This document shows positions 1-6,025 of a stretch of DNA of 6,746 nt, one piece after another. Origin of the DNA: an archaeon (lineage in GTDB: Archaea > Nanobdellota > Nanobdellia > SCGC-AAA011-G17 > GW2011-AR18); the NCBI GenBank assembly GCA_023245385.1, contig JAHFKM010000047.1, positions 1-6,746 of the forward strand, written 5' to 3'. The notes beneath the pieces were generated by a model. The model was given only the letters and a program-made list of their open reading frames with translations, ran no database searches and was not told where the DNA came from. Numbering within the stretch: the stretch's first letter is position 1; the number at the start of each line of letters is the position of its first letter. Made by a program: the position numbers and the translations under genes.

Positions 1-44
1 TATTGTGTTTTCGTTGAAAACTGGAAGAAGTATTGCTTGAGTGC
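1..44. other. Window edge downstream of tldE, unassigned
   Basis: These 44 bases follow the tldE stop. One plus-strand frame runs from base 2 to a TGA at 38-40 (IVFSLKTGRSIA) and another stays open through the window edge into the antisense of tldE. Either could be the end of a convergent gene lying to the left, but the stretch is too short to recognise. No clear terminator is visible. Confidence 0.2.
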
Positions 45-1340
45 TTACGAGCTGATTACTTTAACATTTTTTGCTAAGAGGTGGGGAAGATAATGACCTT
101 GTCCTGTATATTCTATTTTTTCCCCTAGAGCTTCGACTTCTTTTAAAAGCGTAAAAAAATTTCCAGCGATCATTGTTTTTCTCAAGCTTCCTTTGAGTTC
201 TCCTTTTTCAATAAGTTGTCCTTCAGAGATGTTCAGAGAGAAATCTCCGGTTGAAGCGTCCATGGTATGGAGTCCCATTAAACCTTTGACATAGACACCT
301 CGGTCAATAGTTCTTAAGAGTTCTTCATGAGAGCTTGTTCCTGGACTGAGGAGGAGGTTTGATGGTGAGATAGTTGGAGTTGAAGTGACTGTGCGGGAGG
401 CGTTTGCTGTGCTTTTTTTCTTTGCCGCGTGTGCGTAATAGCTGTCATAGAGGAAATTTTTCACAACACCTTTCTCGATAAGGATGTTTTTTTGAGAGGC
501 AGCACCTTCATCGTCAAAGGATCTTGAATGGATGTAGCCTGGGAGGGTCGCGTCATCTGTTAAGGAGATTTTTTTATCGAAGACGCGTTCACCGAGTTGA
601 GAGGCGAGTATTGATTTTTTAAAAAAGATATTCTCTGCGTCGAAAGAGAAGTGTAAGCTTTCACTCATAAGGTCTGAGAGTGCTTCTGGATGAAGGAGAA
701 TAGGCATTATTCCTGTGTGTATGTTGCTTTTTTTCTTTAGGAGTAAGAGGCGGTTTACTTCAGGAGCGACTTTGAGTGGATCAAGAGGGGATAGTGATTC
801 GTCAGAGAATCCCAGGGAATTTTCGCCTAAGAGGAGTTCGTGGAATCTGCTGTTGATTCCACTGATTCGTTCTGCGTCTACTCCTTCTGAATTGATAATG
901 TGAATATGGGAGAGAAGTTTGGTGTAATTAGTGATAGGTATTTTTATTTCTTTGTTGTGTTTTTGTACTTCTTTTTTTACGTTTTCGCAAAAGGTTTTGG
1001 CGTCTTCAAAATTGAAGTTTAGTAGTGATTTTTGGAGGGATTTTATTGGTTTATAGGACTGTTTTTCTTGAAATTTTACAAAGTGTTTGTCTGGACTGTT
1101 TATTTTGGAGAATTTTAATGCTGTGTCGCAGCATTCTTTATATCTTTTGAGGTTGAGTGTGCTTGCCATTCCTATTTTCTTTTTTATTTCAACGCGAACA
1201 CCGATGCCTTCAGTTGTTCCTTCTGAGACATTGTCTGCTTGTCCTCGTTGTGTTCCGACGCTTAATACTTCGATGTTTTCGTAGAAAATTTCATAGCTGT
1301 CTACTTTCTTTTTTAGGTAAGCTTCTATATGTTCGATCAT
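45..1340 (-). CDS. tldE: TldE/PmbA-family subunit of the TldD/TldE metalloprotease
   Basis: This 431-residue protein is the non-catalytic partner of TldD. In characterised bacteria the pair forms a heterodimeric zinc protease that degrades small or unfolded peptides, such as the microcin B17 leader and the CcdA antitoxin; its substrates in archaea are largely unknown. Where TldD has its HEAVGH zinc motif, this paralogue reads HPEALSDLM (residues 217-225), so the metal site is missing, as is typical of TldE/PmbA. Other family signatures visible are SFDDEGAASQKNILIEKGV (274-292), the GLHTMDASTGDFSLNISEG block (356-374) and an RKTMIAGNFF segment near 387-396. The start at 1340 is supported by a perfect GGAGGT five bases upstream, inside the end of tldD. 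The ATG overlaps the tldD stop by 4 nt, so translation is probably coupled. Length is normal for the family. It is the last gene of the visible operon. Confidence 0.93.
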   Translation of the reverse strand: MIEHIEAYLKKKVDSYEIFYENIEVLSVGTQRGQADNVSEGTTEGIGVRVEIKKKIGMASTLNLKRYKECCDTALKFSKINSPDKHFVKFQEKQSYKPIKSLQKSLLNFNFEDAKTFCENVKKEVQKHNKEIKIPITNYTKLLSHIHIINSEGVDAERISGINSRFHELLLGENSLGFSDESLSPLDPLKVAPEVNRLLLLKKKSNIHTGIMPILLHPEALSDLMSESLHFSFDAENIFFKKSILASQLGERVFDKKISLTDDATLPGYIHSRSFDDEGAASQKNILIEKGVVKNFLYDSYYAHAAKKKSTANASRTVTSTPTISPSNLLLSPGTSSHEELLRTIDRGVYVKGLMGLHTMDASTGDFSLNISEGQLIEKGELKGSLRKTMIAGNFFTLLKEVEALGEKIEYTGQGHYLPHLLAKNVKVISS

Positions 1341-2683
1341 TTTTGACCTCCGACACGAATTTTTTTGAGGAGGAGGTGGGGAGCGCCGTCACTTACTGGA
1401 ACTCCCTGACCGCTTTTTCCGCATGTTCCCTGGGAGAATGAAAGATCTTTTGCGATGAGTTCTATGGCGGGTAATATTTCGAGGATAGAGCCTTGTAGAG
1501 AAACTCCTTTGATCATTTCTTTTTTTTCTCCTTTGCTAATAGTATATCCATATTGTGCGTTAAACAAAAATTCTCCGTTTGTGGTGTTTACTTGACCGCC
1601 TGCTGTGCCTTTTAGGTAGTAGCCGTTTTTCATTTCTTGGAGCATCTCGTCGATATTCGAGTCTCCTTCTTCTATAAAGGTGCATCGCATTCTTGGAATA
1701 GCTGGCGCGCCTAATCCTTCTGATCTTCCGTTTCCTGTGGGAAGCATGTTCATTCTGGTAGCTGTTTCTCTGCTGTGTAAGAAATTTTTTAAGACACCTT
1801 TTTCGATCAAGACTGTTTTTTGTCCTTCGACTCCTTCATCATCTATTGGAACCCATCCATAGAATCCTTCTTTTGTTCCGTCATCGATGAGGGTGAGTTT
1901 GGTTGTAGCGATTTTTTTTTGAAGTTTGTCTTTTAGGAGAGAACTTCCTTGTAAAACAATATCTGCTTCGCAGGAATGTCCAACAGCTTCATGTGCGAAC
2001 ACGCCGCCGAGTTTTTGGTCGATAATGACAGGATAGTTTCCTCCTTTGATGTGTTTTGCTTTGAGTAAGGATTCTGCCATCTTCATTGTTTCGTGCACAA
2101 AGGAGTTTGCGTTATCCATAATTTCAAAGCCGCAATGTGCTTTTTTGACATCGTAAAAGTTTTCAGTTGTTTTTCCTTCTTTGGCAAAGGCTTGAACGAC
2201 GAAACCGACAACGAGGTCATCCCAGGAGAGTTCTCTTCCTTCGGTATTTTCAAAGATGCTTTTTTTTGTAACTTCAGTGTAGAATAAGCGGCAGGAATGG
2301 ATTTTTTTAAATTCTTTTCTTTGGTCTAAGTGTTGTAAGAGCTTTTTTTTCTCTTCGAGTGAGATGGTTGAAGGATCTGTTTTGTAATGTGTTTTTATTT
2401 TTTTTCTGAGTTGATCTAAGTTTGAGAATTCTAGAGATTTTGTGAAGTTTTTTGCTGCGATGAGGGCTTTGTCTATCATTTCTTGATAGGTGTTTTTTGT
2501 TGAGAATGCGATGCCTTCTCCTCCGTTTGCGAGAACCCTTACAGCGAACATTTCACTTTCGTTTGAAGAGAGTTCTTTGACGAGTTTGTCTTGTGTTTCG
2601 ATATTTATTCTTTTTACATCAATTGAGCGAAGCTCTGCGTAGCTAGCTCCTTTTTTTAGTGCATAAGTGAGGGCAGGATGCAT
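1337..2683 (-). CDS. tldD: TldD catalytic subunit, zinc metalloprotease
   Basis: This 448-residue protein is the catalytic half of the TldD/TldE cytosolic protease. The zinc motif HEAVGH (HExxxH) lies at residues 231-236, within GGVFAHEAVGHSCEAD. The C-terminal family block GTCGKSGQGVPVSDGAPH (419-436) carries Cys421, the likely third metal ligand by family knowledge, and the protein ends in the usual VGG tail. IDDEGVEGQKTVLIEKGVLKNF (280-301) matches a block in the adjacent TldE, showing that the two subunits are paralogues. No signal peptide or membrane segment is seen. The protein is a little shorter than E. coli TldD and close to archaeal homologues. The ATG at 2683 has no Shine-Dalgarno, but an A/T-only TATA-like box is centred about 25 nt upstream, so the mRNA is probably leaderless. 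The gene is the first of a two-gene operon with tldE. Catalytic residues are intact, so I expect an active enzyme; substrates cannot be told from sequence. Confidence 0.95.
   Translation of the reverse strand: MHPALTYALKKGASYAELRSIDVKRINIETQDKLVKELSSNESEMFAVRVLANGGEGIAFSTKNTYQEMIDKALIAAKNFTKSLEFSNLDQLRKKIKTHYKTDPSTISLEEKKKLLQHLDQRKEFKKIHSCRLFYTEVTKKSIFENTEGRELSWDDLVVGFVVQAFAKEGKTTENFYDVKKAHCGFEIMDNANSFVHETMKMAESLLKAKHIKGGNYPVIIDQKLGGVFAHEAVGHSCEADIVLQGSSLLKDKLQKKIATTKLTLIDDGTKEGFYGWVPIDDEGVEGQKTVLIEKGVLKNFLHSRETATRMNMLPTGNGRSEGLGAPAIPRMRCTFIEEGDSNIDEMLQEMKNGYYLKGTAGGQVNTTNGEFLFNAQYGYTISKGEKKEMIKGVSLQGSILEILPAIELIAKDLSFSQGTCGKSGQGVPVSDGAPHLLLKKIRVGGQK
1345..1351 (-). promoter_or_regulatory. 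Shine-Dalgarno of tldE inside the 3' end of tldD
   Basis: On the minus strand GGAGGTC lies just before the tldE ATG, with the GGAGGT core ending five bases upstream. It is a near-perfect anti-16S match and overlaps the codons for the last residues of TldD. Together with the ATGA stop/start overlap it fixes the tldE start and suggests translational coupling within the operon. Confidence 0.85.
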
Positions 2684-2703
2684 AAGATAAAAATTACTGC
2701 GGG

Positions 2704-2712
2704 TTATATAAA
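2704..2712 (-). promoter_or_regulatory. Archaeal TATA box of the tldDE operon
   Basis: On the minus strand the segment reads TTTATATAA, centred about 25 nt before the tldD ATG and preceded by an A-rich stretch that could serve as the TFB-binding element. With the usual archaeal spacing, transcription would begin at or next to the A of the ATG, giving a leaderless mRNA. That agrees with the absence of any Shine-Dalgarno there. A bacterial -10 reading is possible but would leave a short leader without a ribosome site. Confidence 0.65.
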
Positions 2713-2809
2713 TTATACTTTTTTTGAGCTGTAAAGTTAGCGTTACCTAAAATAATGTTTTGGCTTATTTTTGGCAAATTTTATTTTAGAAAAAATAATT
2801 CTAGAGAAC

Positions 2810-3037
2810 TTATATTAAGTCTGCTAATCTTTTGATATTTTTATTAGCTATGTATGTGTAGATTTGTGTCATTTTCAAGTCTTTATGACCTAGTAAATAC
2901 TGAATGTATCTAATTGTCAGCACCGCCTTCTAACAAATGAGTTGCGAAACTAGGTCTTAGTGAAGAGGAGGTCACGTTCTTTTTGATTTCGACTTTCTTG
3001 GAAGAAGATTTTATAATTTGTTGGATGTACTTAATGT
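2810..3037 (-). pseudogene. Decayed C-terminal fragment of a XerA-like tyrosine recombinase
   Basis: Reading the minus strand, codons near 3037-2916 give KYIQQIIKSSSKKVEIKKN followed by a TSSSLRPSFATHLLEGGAD block. After deletion of one extra base (about 2914-2915) the frame continues as IRYIQYLLGHKDLKMTQIYT and then YIANKNIKRLADLI, ending at a TAA at 2810-2812. This is the C-terminal catalytic half of an archaeal/bacterial Xer-type integrase. Box II Arg (in SLR), the LGH His and the IYT tyrosine nucleophile remain. The usual TPHTLRHSFATH reads TSSSLRPSFATH here, so the conserved box II His is lost. One frameshift and absence of the N-terminal half and first catalytic Arg make it non-functional. 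Upstream of about 3037 the match stops abruptly. It is likely a relic of an integrated element or of the event that brought in the neighbouring fusion gene. Confidence 0.85.
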
Positions 3038-3071
3038 ATGTGCACAGTACAAAAAACACAAGAAAGAAAAT

Positions 3072-3080
3072 TATATAAAT
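3072..3080 (+). promoter_or_regulatory. Candidate TATA box for the fusion gene
   Basis: The plus strand reads TATATAAAT with an A-rich stretch (AAGAAAGAAAAT) just upstream, resembling an archaeal TATA box with its TFB element. Transcription would start near 3100 and leave a leader of roughly 80 nt before the ATG at 3184. A weaker alternative, CTATACA near 3133-3139, would give a leader of about 23 nt that still carries the Shine-Dalgarno. Sequence alone does not decide between them. Confidence 0.35.
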
Positions 3081-3169
3081 AAGTTTCACCTTAAATAAAA
3101 TACTAGGTAACTACAAACCAGACAACGCATTCTCTATACACATCACTGCACGGTCGGTAAATTATCGTA

Positions 3170-3175
3170 GGGAGA
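3170..3175 (+). promoter_or_regulatory. Shine-Dalgarno of the fusion gene
   Basis: GGGAGA lies eight bases upstream of the ATG at 3184 and supports that start. It is the only first-in-transcript gene in the window with such a site; the other three promoter-proximal genes lack one. This fits a gene that came in from a bacterium with its own translation signal. Confidence 0.75.
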
Positions 3176-3183
3176 AATAAAGT

Positions 3184-4482
3184 ATGGAAACAATAACTGT
3201 TGAAACAATTGTACATGCTCCGATAGGAAAAGTTTGGAGTTTTTGGACTGAACCTAAATATATTATACAATGGAACAACGCTTCAGATGACTGGCATACA
3301 CCAAAATCAGAGAATGATGTATATATTGGTGGAAAGTTTTTGTCGCGCATGGAAGCAAAGGATGGTAGTTCAGGTTTTGATTTTGCAGGAGAATATACTA
3401 CTGTTGATAAAAATACATTGATAGAGTATAGGCTTAATGATGGAAGAAAGGTGAAAGTATCGTTTGTTTCAAAAGAAAATGAAACAAAGATAACAGAAAC
3501 TTTTGAGGCGGAGAATATGCATTCACTTGAAATGCAAAAATCTGGTTGGCAGGCTATTTTAGATAATTTCAAAAAATATGTGGAGGGGAATGGGGGAAGT
3601 TCTATACAAAAAATAACGCCGCATTTATGGTTCAATAAAGAAGCGAGGGAAGCTGCGGTGTTTTATACTTCTTTGTTTGAGAATTCAAAGGTTAAAAATA
3701 TAACAACGATTACGGGTACACCTTCTGGAGATTGCGATGTTGTTATGTTTGATCTTTCAGGACAGGAATTTATGGCTATTAGTGGGGGGATAGATTTCAA
3801 ATTCAATCCGTCAATATCCTTTTTTGTTGTATTCGATAATGAAGAAAAGATAGATGAGGTGTGGAAGAAATTGGAAGGGGGTGGTAAGGTGCTTATGCCT
3901 TATAAGGCATATCCTTGGGCGCACAAATATGGGTGGTTGGAAGATAAATATGGGTTGTCATGGCAATTATCTTGGAGCGAATATCATAAGGTGGAGCAGA
4001 AGATAACTCCTCTTCTTATGTTTACAAAAGATGTGGCTGGTAAAACAAAAGAGGCAATTGGTAGGTATACTGGTATTTTTCCGAATTCTAAAGTTGAGGT
4101 GGTTGTACCTTACAATAAAGAGGATGGTGATAAGGAAGGATTTATTAAACATTCACGTTTTACATTGTGTGGTCAGAGTTTTATGGCAATGGATAGTTCA
4201 CTTCCGCATGATTTTACTTTTAGTGAGACGCTCTCGTTTATAGTTAGTTGTGATACTCAAGAGGAGATTGATTATTACTGGGAAAAATTGTCTGCTGTTC
4301 CTGAGGCTGAGCAGTGTGGGTGGCTTAAGGATAAATATGGTGTTTCGTGGCAAATTGTTCCAAGTGTTATGAATGAGATGATGACAAGCGGTGACAAAGA
4401 AAAGATTGCGCGAGTGACTCAAGCGTTTCTTAAGATGAAGAAGTTTGATATTGAAGATTTGAAAAAGATGTACAAAGGATAA
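3184..4482 (+). CDS. Fusion protein: AHSA1/SRPBCC domain plus two PhnB-like VOC domains
   Basis: This 432-residue protein has three modules. Residues 1-135 form an AHSA1-type SRPBCC (START-like) domain, opening with the typical VHAPIGKVWSFWTEP and closing with GWQAILDNFKKYVE. A Gly/Ser linker (GNGGSS, 135-140) joins it to a PhnB-like (3-dmu-9_3-mt) VOC domain (about 142-265: KITPHLWFNKEAREAAVFYT, then GWLEDKYGLSWQLSW). A second VOC domain (about 271-395) repeats the pattern (KITPLLMF, IFPNSKV, GWLKDKYGVSWQIVP) and ends with the family tail GDKEKIARVTQAFLKMKKFD. No signal or membrane segment is seen, so it is probably cytosolic. SRPBCC folds bind hydrophobic ligands and VOC folds bind metal or small molecules, but the PhnB-like group has no firm reaction and I do not assign one. 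All three modules resemble common bacterial stand-alone proteins, suggesting lateral acquisition and fusion of adjacent genes. It stands alone, beside a recombinase relic. Confidence 0.9.
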   Translation: METITVETIVHAPIGKVWSFWTEPKYIIQWNNASDDWHTPKSENDVYIGGKFLSRMEAKDGSSGFDFAGEYTTVDKNTLIEYRLNDGRKVKVSFVSKENETKITETFEAENMHSLEMQKSGWQAILDNFKKYVEGNGGSSIQKITPHLWFNKEAREAAVFYTSLFENSKVKNITTITGTPSGDCDVVMFDLSGQEFMAISGGIDFKFNPSISFFVVFDNEEKIDEVWKKLEGGGKVLMPYKAYPWAHKYGWLEDKYGLSWQLSWSEYHKVEQKITPLLMFTKDVAGKTKEAIGRYTGIFPNSKVEVVVPYNKEDGDKEGFIKHSRFTLCGQSFMAMDSSLPHDFTFSETLSFIVSCDTQEEIDYYWEKLSAVPEAEQCGWLKDKYGVSWQIVPSVMNEMMTSGDKEKIARVTQAFLKMKKFDIEDLKKMYKG

Positions 4483-4516
4483 TTTTTGGTTAAAGTGTCT
4501 GTTTTTATTGGGGTAA

Positions 4517-5878
4517 TTATTTTTTTTCTGCGCAGATTTTTTGAAGTTTTGCGAGGCAGGATGTTATGGTGGGGTTTTGTAGGTAGGGGTTGTCTCCTTG
4601 GATTTCTAGAGGTCCTTTGTTTGTGTTTATAAGTGCTGAGATAATTTCTCCCTTGGGAGTATAAGAAATTTTTTTTATTCCGCATGTTGCTTTTTTGGGG
4701 TCTGGAGCGAGATAGTTTATTATTCCTGTTTTTTGGTCTACTGTGCAGGGGTTAGTTTTGTTTTCATTTAAGAAAGAATAGCCTAGTGCGAGAGTACTGG
4801 CGATCAAAGTGGTTAATGCGAGAGTTTTTATTTTTGAAGAACTTTGGTGAGGAATGTATTGAGAAGCTACTTCAATAGGTTGTTTGGGATAAGATTGTGG
4901 GTTAGGGTAAGTTGGAGCTTGTTCTTTAGGTTTTTGTTCTAAAAGAAGTCTCACATTTGTTCTTAGTATTTTATTTTCTTTTTCTTGTTCATTAAGTTTT
5001 TCCACTAAAGTTCCGAGTGTTTGGTAAAGTGGTTCTAAAGTTTGTTGAAGTTCCTCTTTGGAGAGAGTAGGATGATCTAATAGAGAGAAAGCATTTTTTA
5101 GTTGAGAAAGTTCTTTGCTTGTCTTGTCTTTTATTTCTTCTGAATAGTGAAGTAGTGCTGCTAAGAGTTCTTGCTTTGTTTTTTCTCCTTGGATTTCTAT
5201 TTTTCTTACCTGTTTTCGCAGAGCCCTTCTTTGTTCAGAATATTTTTTGTATTGTTGAAGAATTTTTTCGCTTAAATCTAAGATTTTACCAGTGAGGTCA
5301 GTTCTTGCTGAGTCAAGATCTATTCTTTTAAGGTATATATTGTGTAATTCGAGAAGGGTAGTGTTTACAGATGTTAAAGATTCTTTTTCTGGGGGTGGGA
5401 TGTGAGTATAAGATTGAGGTGTTGTTCCAAAAATGTCTTCTAGTAAGTGGTCTAGATGAAGTGAAGCTTCTTCAAAAGAAGGTGTTTCTTGGTGTAGTGT
5501 TGTTTTTTCAAAAGTTGCAGCTGGTACTTCAGGAGGAGTAAGTCTATTTTTTATGAAGGGGGGTTGTGTTTCTTGAGTTGTAATGGGATGAGGGGTTGGA
5601 GAAGGAATTTTTTCAGGAGGAGTAGTTTTTGGGAGAATAGTTTGCATGTTTTGTAAAAGTGGCTCTTCTAAATCTTCTAAATTAATATCTACACTATCTA
5701 AAGATGTTGCAGGTGGAACTCCTGATGTTGCTGGGGGGAGGGGTGGAGGAAGAGCTTTTTGAGGAGAAGTATTTTCAACAGATTTTATAATATCACTTTC
5801 TTCAATAGGTGTAGTTTCATCTTTAAAAAATTTTTCTTCGATGAGAGAAGTGTCTTCTGGTTTTTCTTTTTCTGCCAT
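4517..5878 (-). CDS. Unrecognised single-pass membrane protein with coiled coil and four-cysteine C-terminal domain
   Basis: I do not recognise this 453-residue protein. Residues 1-165 are acidic and rich in Pro, Thr and Ser (for example ALPPPLPPATSGVPPATS, 42-59), probably disordered. Residues about 170-315 are rich in Leu, Glu, Lys and Gln with heptad-like spacing (DLSEKILQQYKKYSEQRRAL at 201-220; LVEKLNEQEKENKILRTNVR at 291-310) and should form a coiled coil. A second Pro/Gln-rich linker (316-347) precedes one hydrophobic helix (about 352-369), flanked by Lys on its N-terminal side. The last 80 residues are a compact domain with Cys378, Cys399, Cys441 and Cys449, which could form two disulfides if outside the cell. 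I infer a long cytoplasmic part and a small external domain. It may act as a scaffold or tether at the membrane, but function is unknown. It is monocistronic in view, divergent from aspS and convergent with the fusion gene. The ATG has no Shine-Dalgarno. Confidence 0.8.
   Translation of the reverse strand: MAEKEKPEDTSLIEEKFFKDETTPIEESDIIKSVENTSPQKALPPPLPPATSGVPPATSLDSVDINLEDLEEPLLQNMQTILPKTTPPEKIPSPTPHPITTQETQPPFIKNRLTPPEVPAATFEKTTLHQETPSFEEASLHLDHLLEDIFGTTPQSYTHIPPPEKESLTSVNTTLLELHNIYLKRIDLDSARTDLTGKILDLSEKILQQYKKYSEQRRALRKQVRKIEIQGEKTKQELLAALLHYSEEIKDKTSKELSQLKNAFSLLDHPTLSKEELQQTLEPLYQTLGTLVEKLNEQEKENKILRTNVRLLLEQKPKEQAPTYPNPQSYPKQPIEVASQYIPHQSSSKIKTLALTTLIASTLALGYSFLNENKTNPCTVDQKTGIINYLAPDPKKATCGIKKISYTPKGEIISALINTNKGPLEIQGDNPYLQNPTITSCLAKLQKICAEKK
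4520..4527 (+). terminator. Oligo-T terminator candidate of the fusion gene
   Basis: A run of eight T begins 37 bases after the stop of the fusion gene, following a smaller T5 run at about 4502-4506. Archaeal RNA polymerase terminates at such U-rich tracts without a hairpin, and none is visible here. The run overlaps the Lys-rich last codons of the convergent gene, so its function is only a candidate. Confidence 0.4.
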
Positions 5879-5910
5879 GAGTTTAGTCTGGAGATCAAGA
5901 ATTAAGAAAT

Positions 5911-5920
5911 GTATATAAAT
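5911..5920 (-). promoter_or_regulatory. Archaeal TATA box of the membrane-protein gene
   Basis: The minus strand reads ATTTATATAC, centred about 37 nt before the ATG at 5878 and preceded by an A/G-rich stretch (AAAAGAAGAAAG) that could bind TFB. The expected start site is near 5889, leaving a leader of about 10 nt with no Shine-Dalgarno. Confidence 0.6.
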
Positions 5921-5995
5921 CTTTCTTCTTTTGCCATTAAAAAGTAGTCACAAAATAATATTTCTTTAGGAAAAAAACAAAGTTTCTCTGAAAAC

Positions 5996-6004
5996 ATTTA
6001 AATA
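5996..6004 (+). promoter_or_regulatory. Archaeal TATA box of aspS
   Basis: ATTTAAATA is centred 26 nt upstream of the aspS ATG, preceded by GAAAAC. The spacing predicts a start at the ATG itself, so the mRNA is probably leaderless; no Shine-Dalgarno is present between box and ATG. It is divergent from the TATA box at 5911-5920, so this 147-base gap holds two back-to-back promoters and nothing else that I can identify. Confidence 0.6.
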
Positions 6005-6025
6005 GAAATCCCAATCCAAAACCCT

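Larger units (their letters stand above)
2684..3183. other. 500-base intergenic region between tldD and the fusion gene
   Basis: No intact gene was found here. From left to right it holds the tldD promoter (about 2704-2720), roughly 90 bases of AT-rich sequence, a decayed tyrosine recombinase 3' fragment (about 2810-3037, minus), and then about 145 bases forming the leader and possible promoter of the fusion gene. I see no tRNA-like segment, no complete terminal inverted repeats and no direct repeats that would mark an attachment site. A short T-run on the minus strand just after the recombinase stop (near 2790) could end transcription before tldD. Confidence 0.6.

Noticed and set aside
1..90. 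Plus-strand open frame from the window edge to a TAA at about 90
   Set aside because: It has no visible start, only 29 codons, and runs antisense into the conserved C-terminus of TldE.
715..1441. Several plus-strand open frames of 60-95 codons across tldE and the tldD end
   Set aside because: They are antisense to conserved TldE and TldD blocks and have Phe/Ser/Leu-rich composition without any domain signal.
2757..2777. Repeated TTGGC around TTGGCTTATTTTTGGCAA as a possible hairpin terminator
   Set aside because: The two copies are direct, not inverted, so they cannot pair into a stem.
2738..3112. Short inverted match GTTACCTA / TAGGTAAC on either side of the recombinase relic
   Set aside because: Only eight bases match and they are AT-rich and inverted, not direct; too short to call terminal repeats or attachment sites.
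3162..3635. Minus-strand open frame of 157 codons opposite the start of the fusion gene
   Set aside because: It lies fully antisense to the well-supported AHSA1 domain, has no recognisable motif, and its Ser/Phe-rich composition is what antisense of Lys/Glu-rich coding sequence produces.
4419..4685. Minus-strand open frame of 88 codons overlapping the ends of both convergent genes
   Set aside because: It is a shifted frame of the membrane-protein gene extending into the fusion gene antisense; highly basic, no motif, no promoter or ribosome site of its own.
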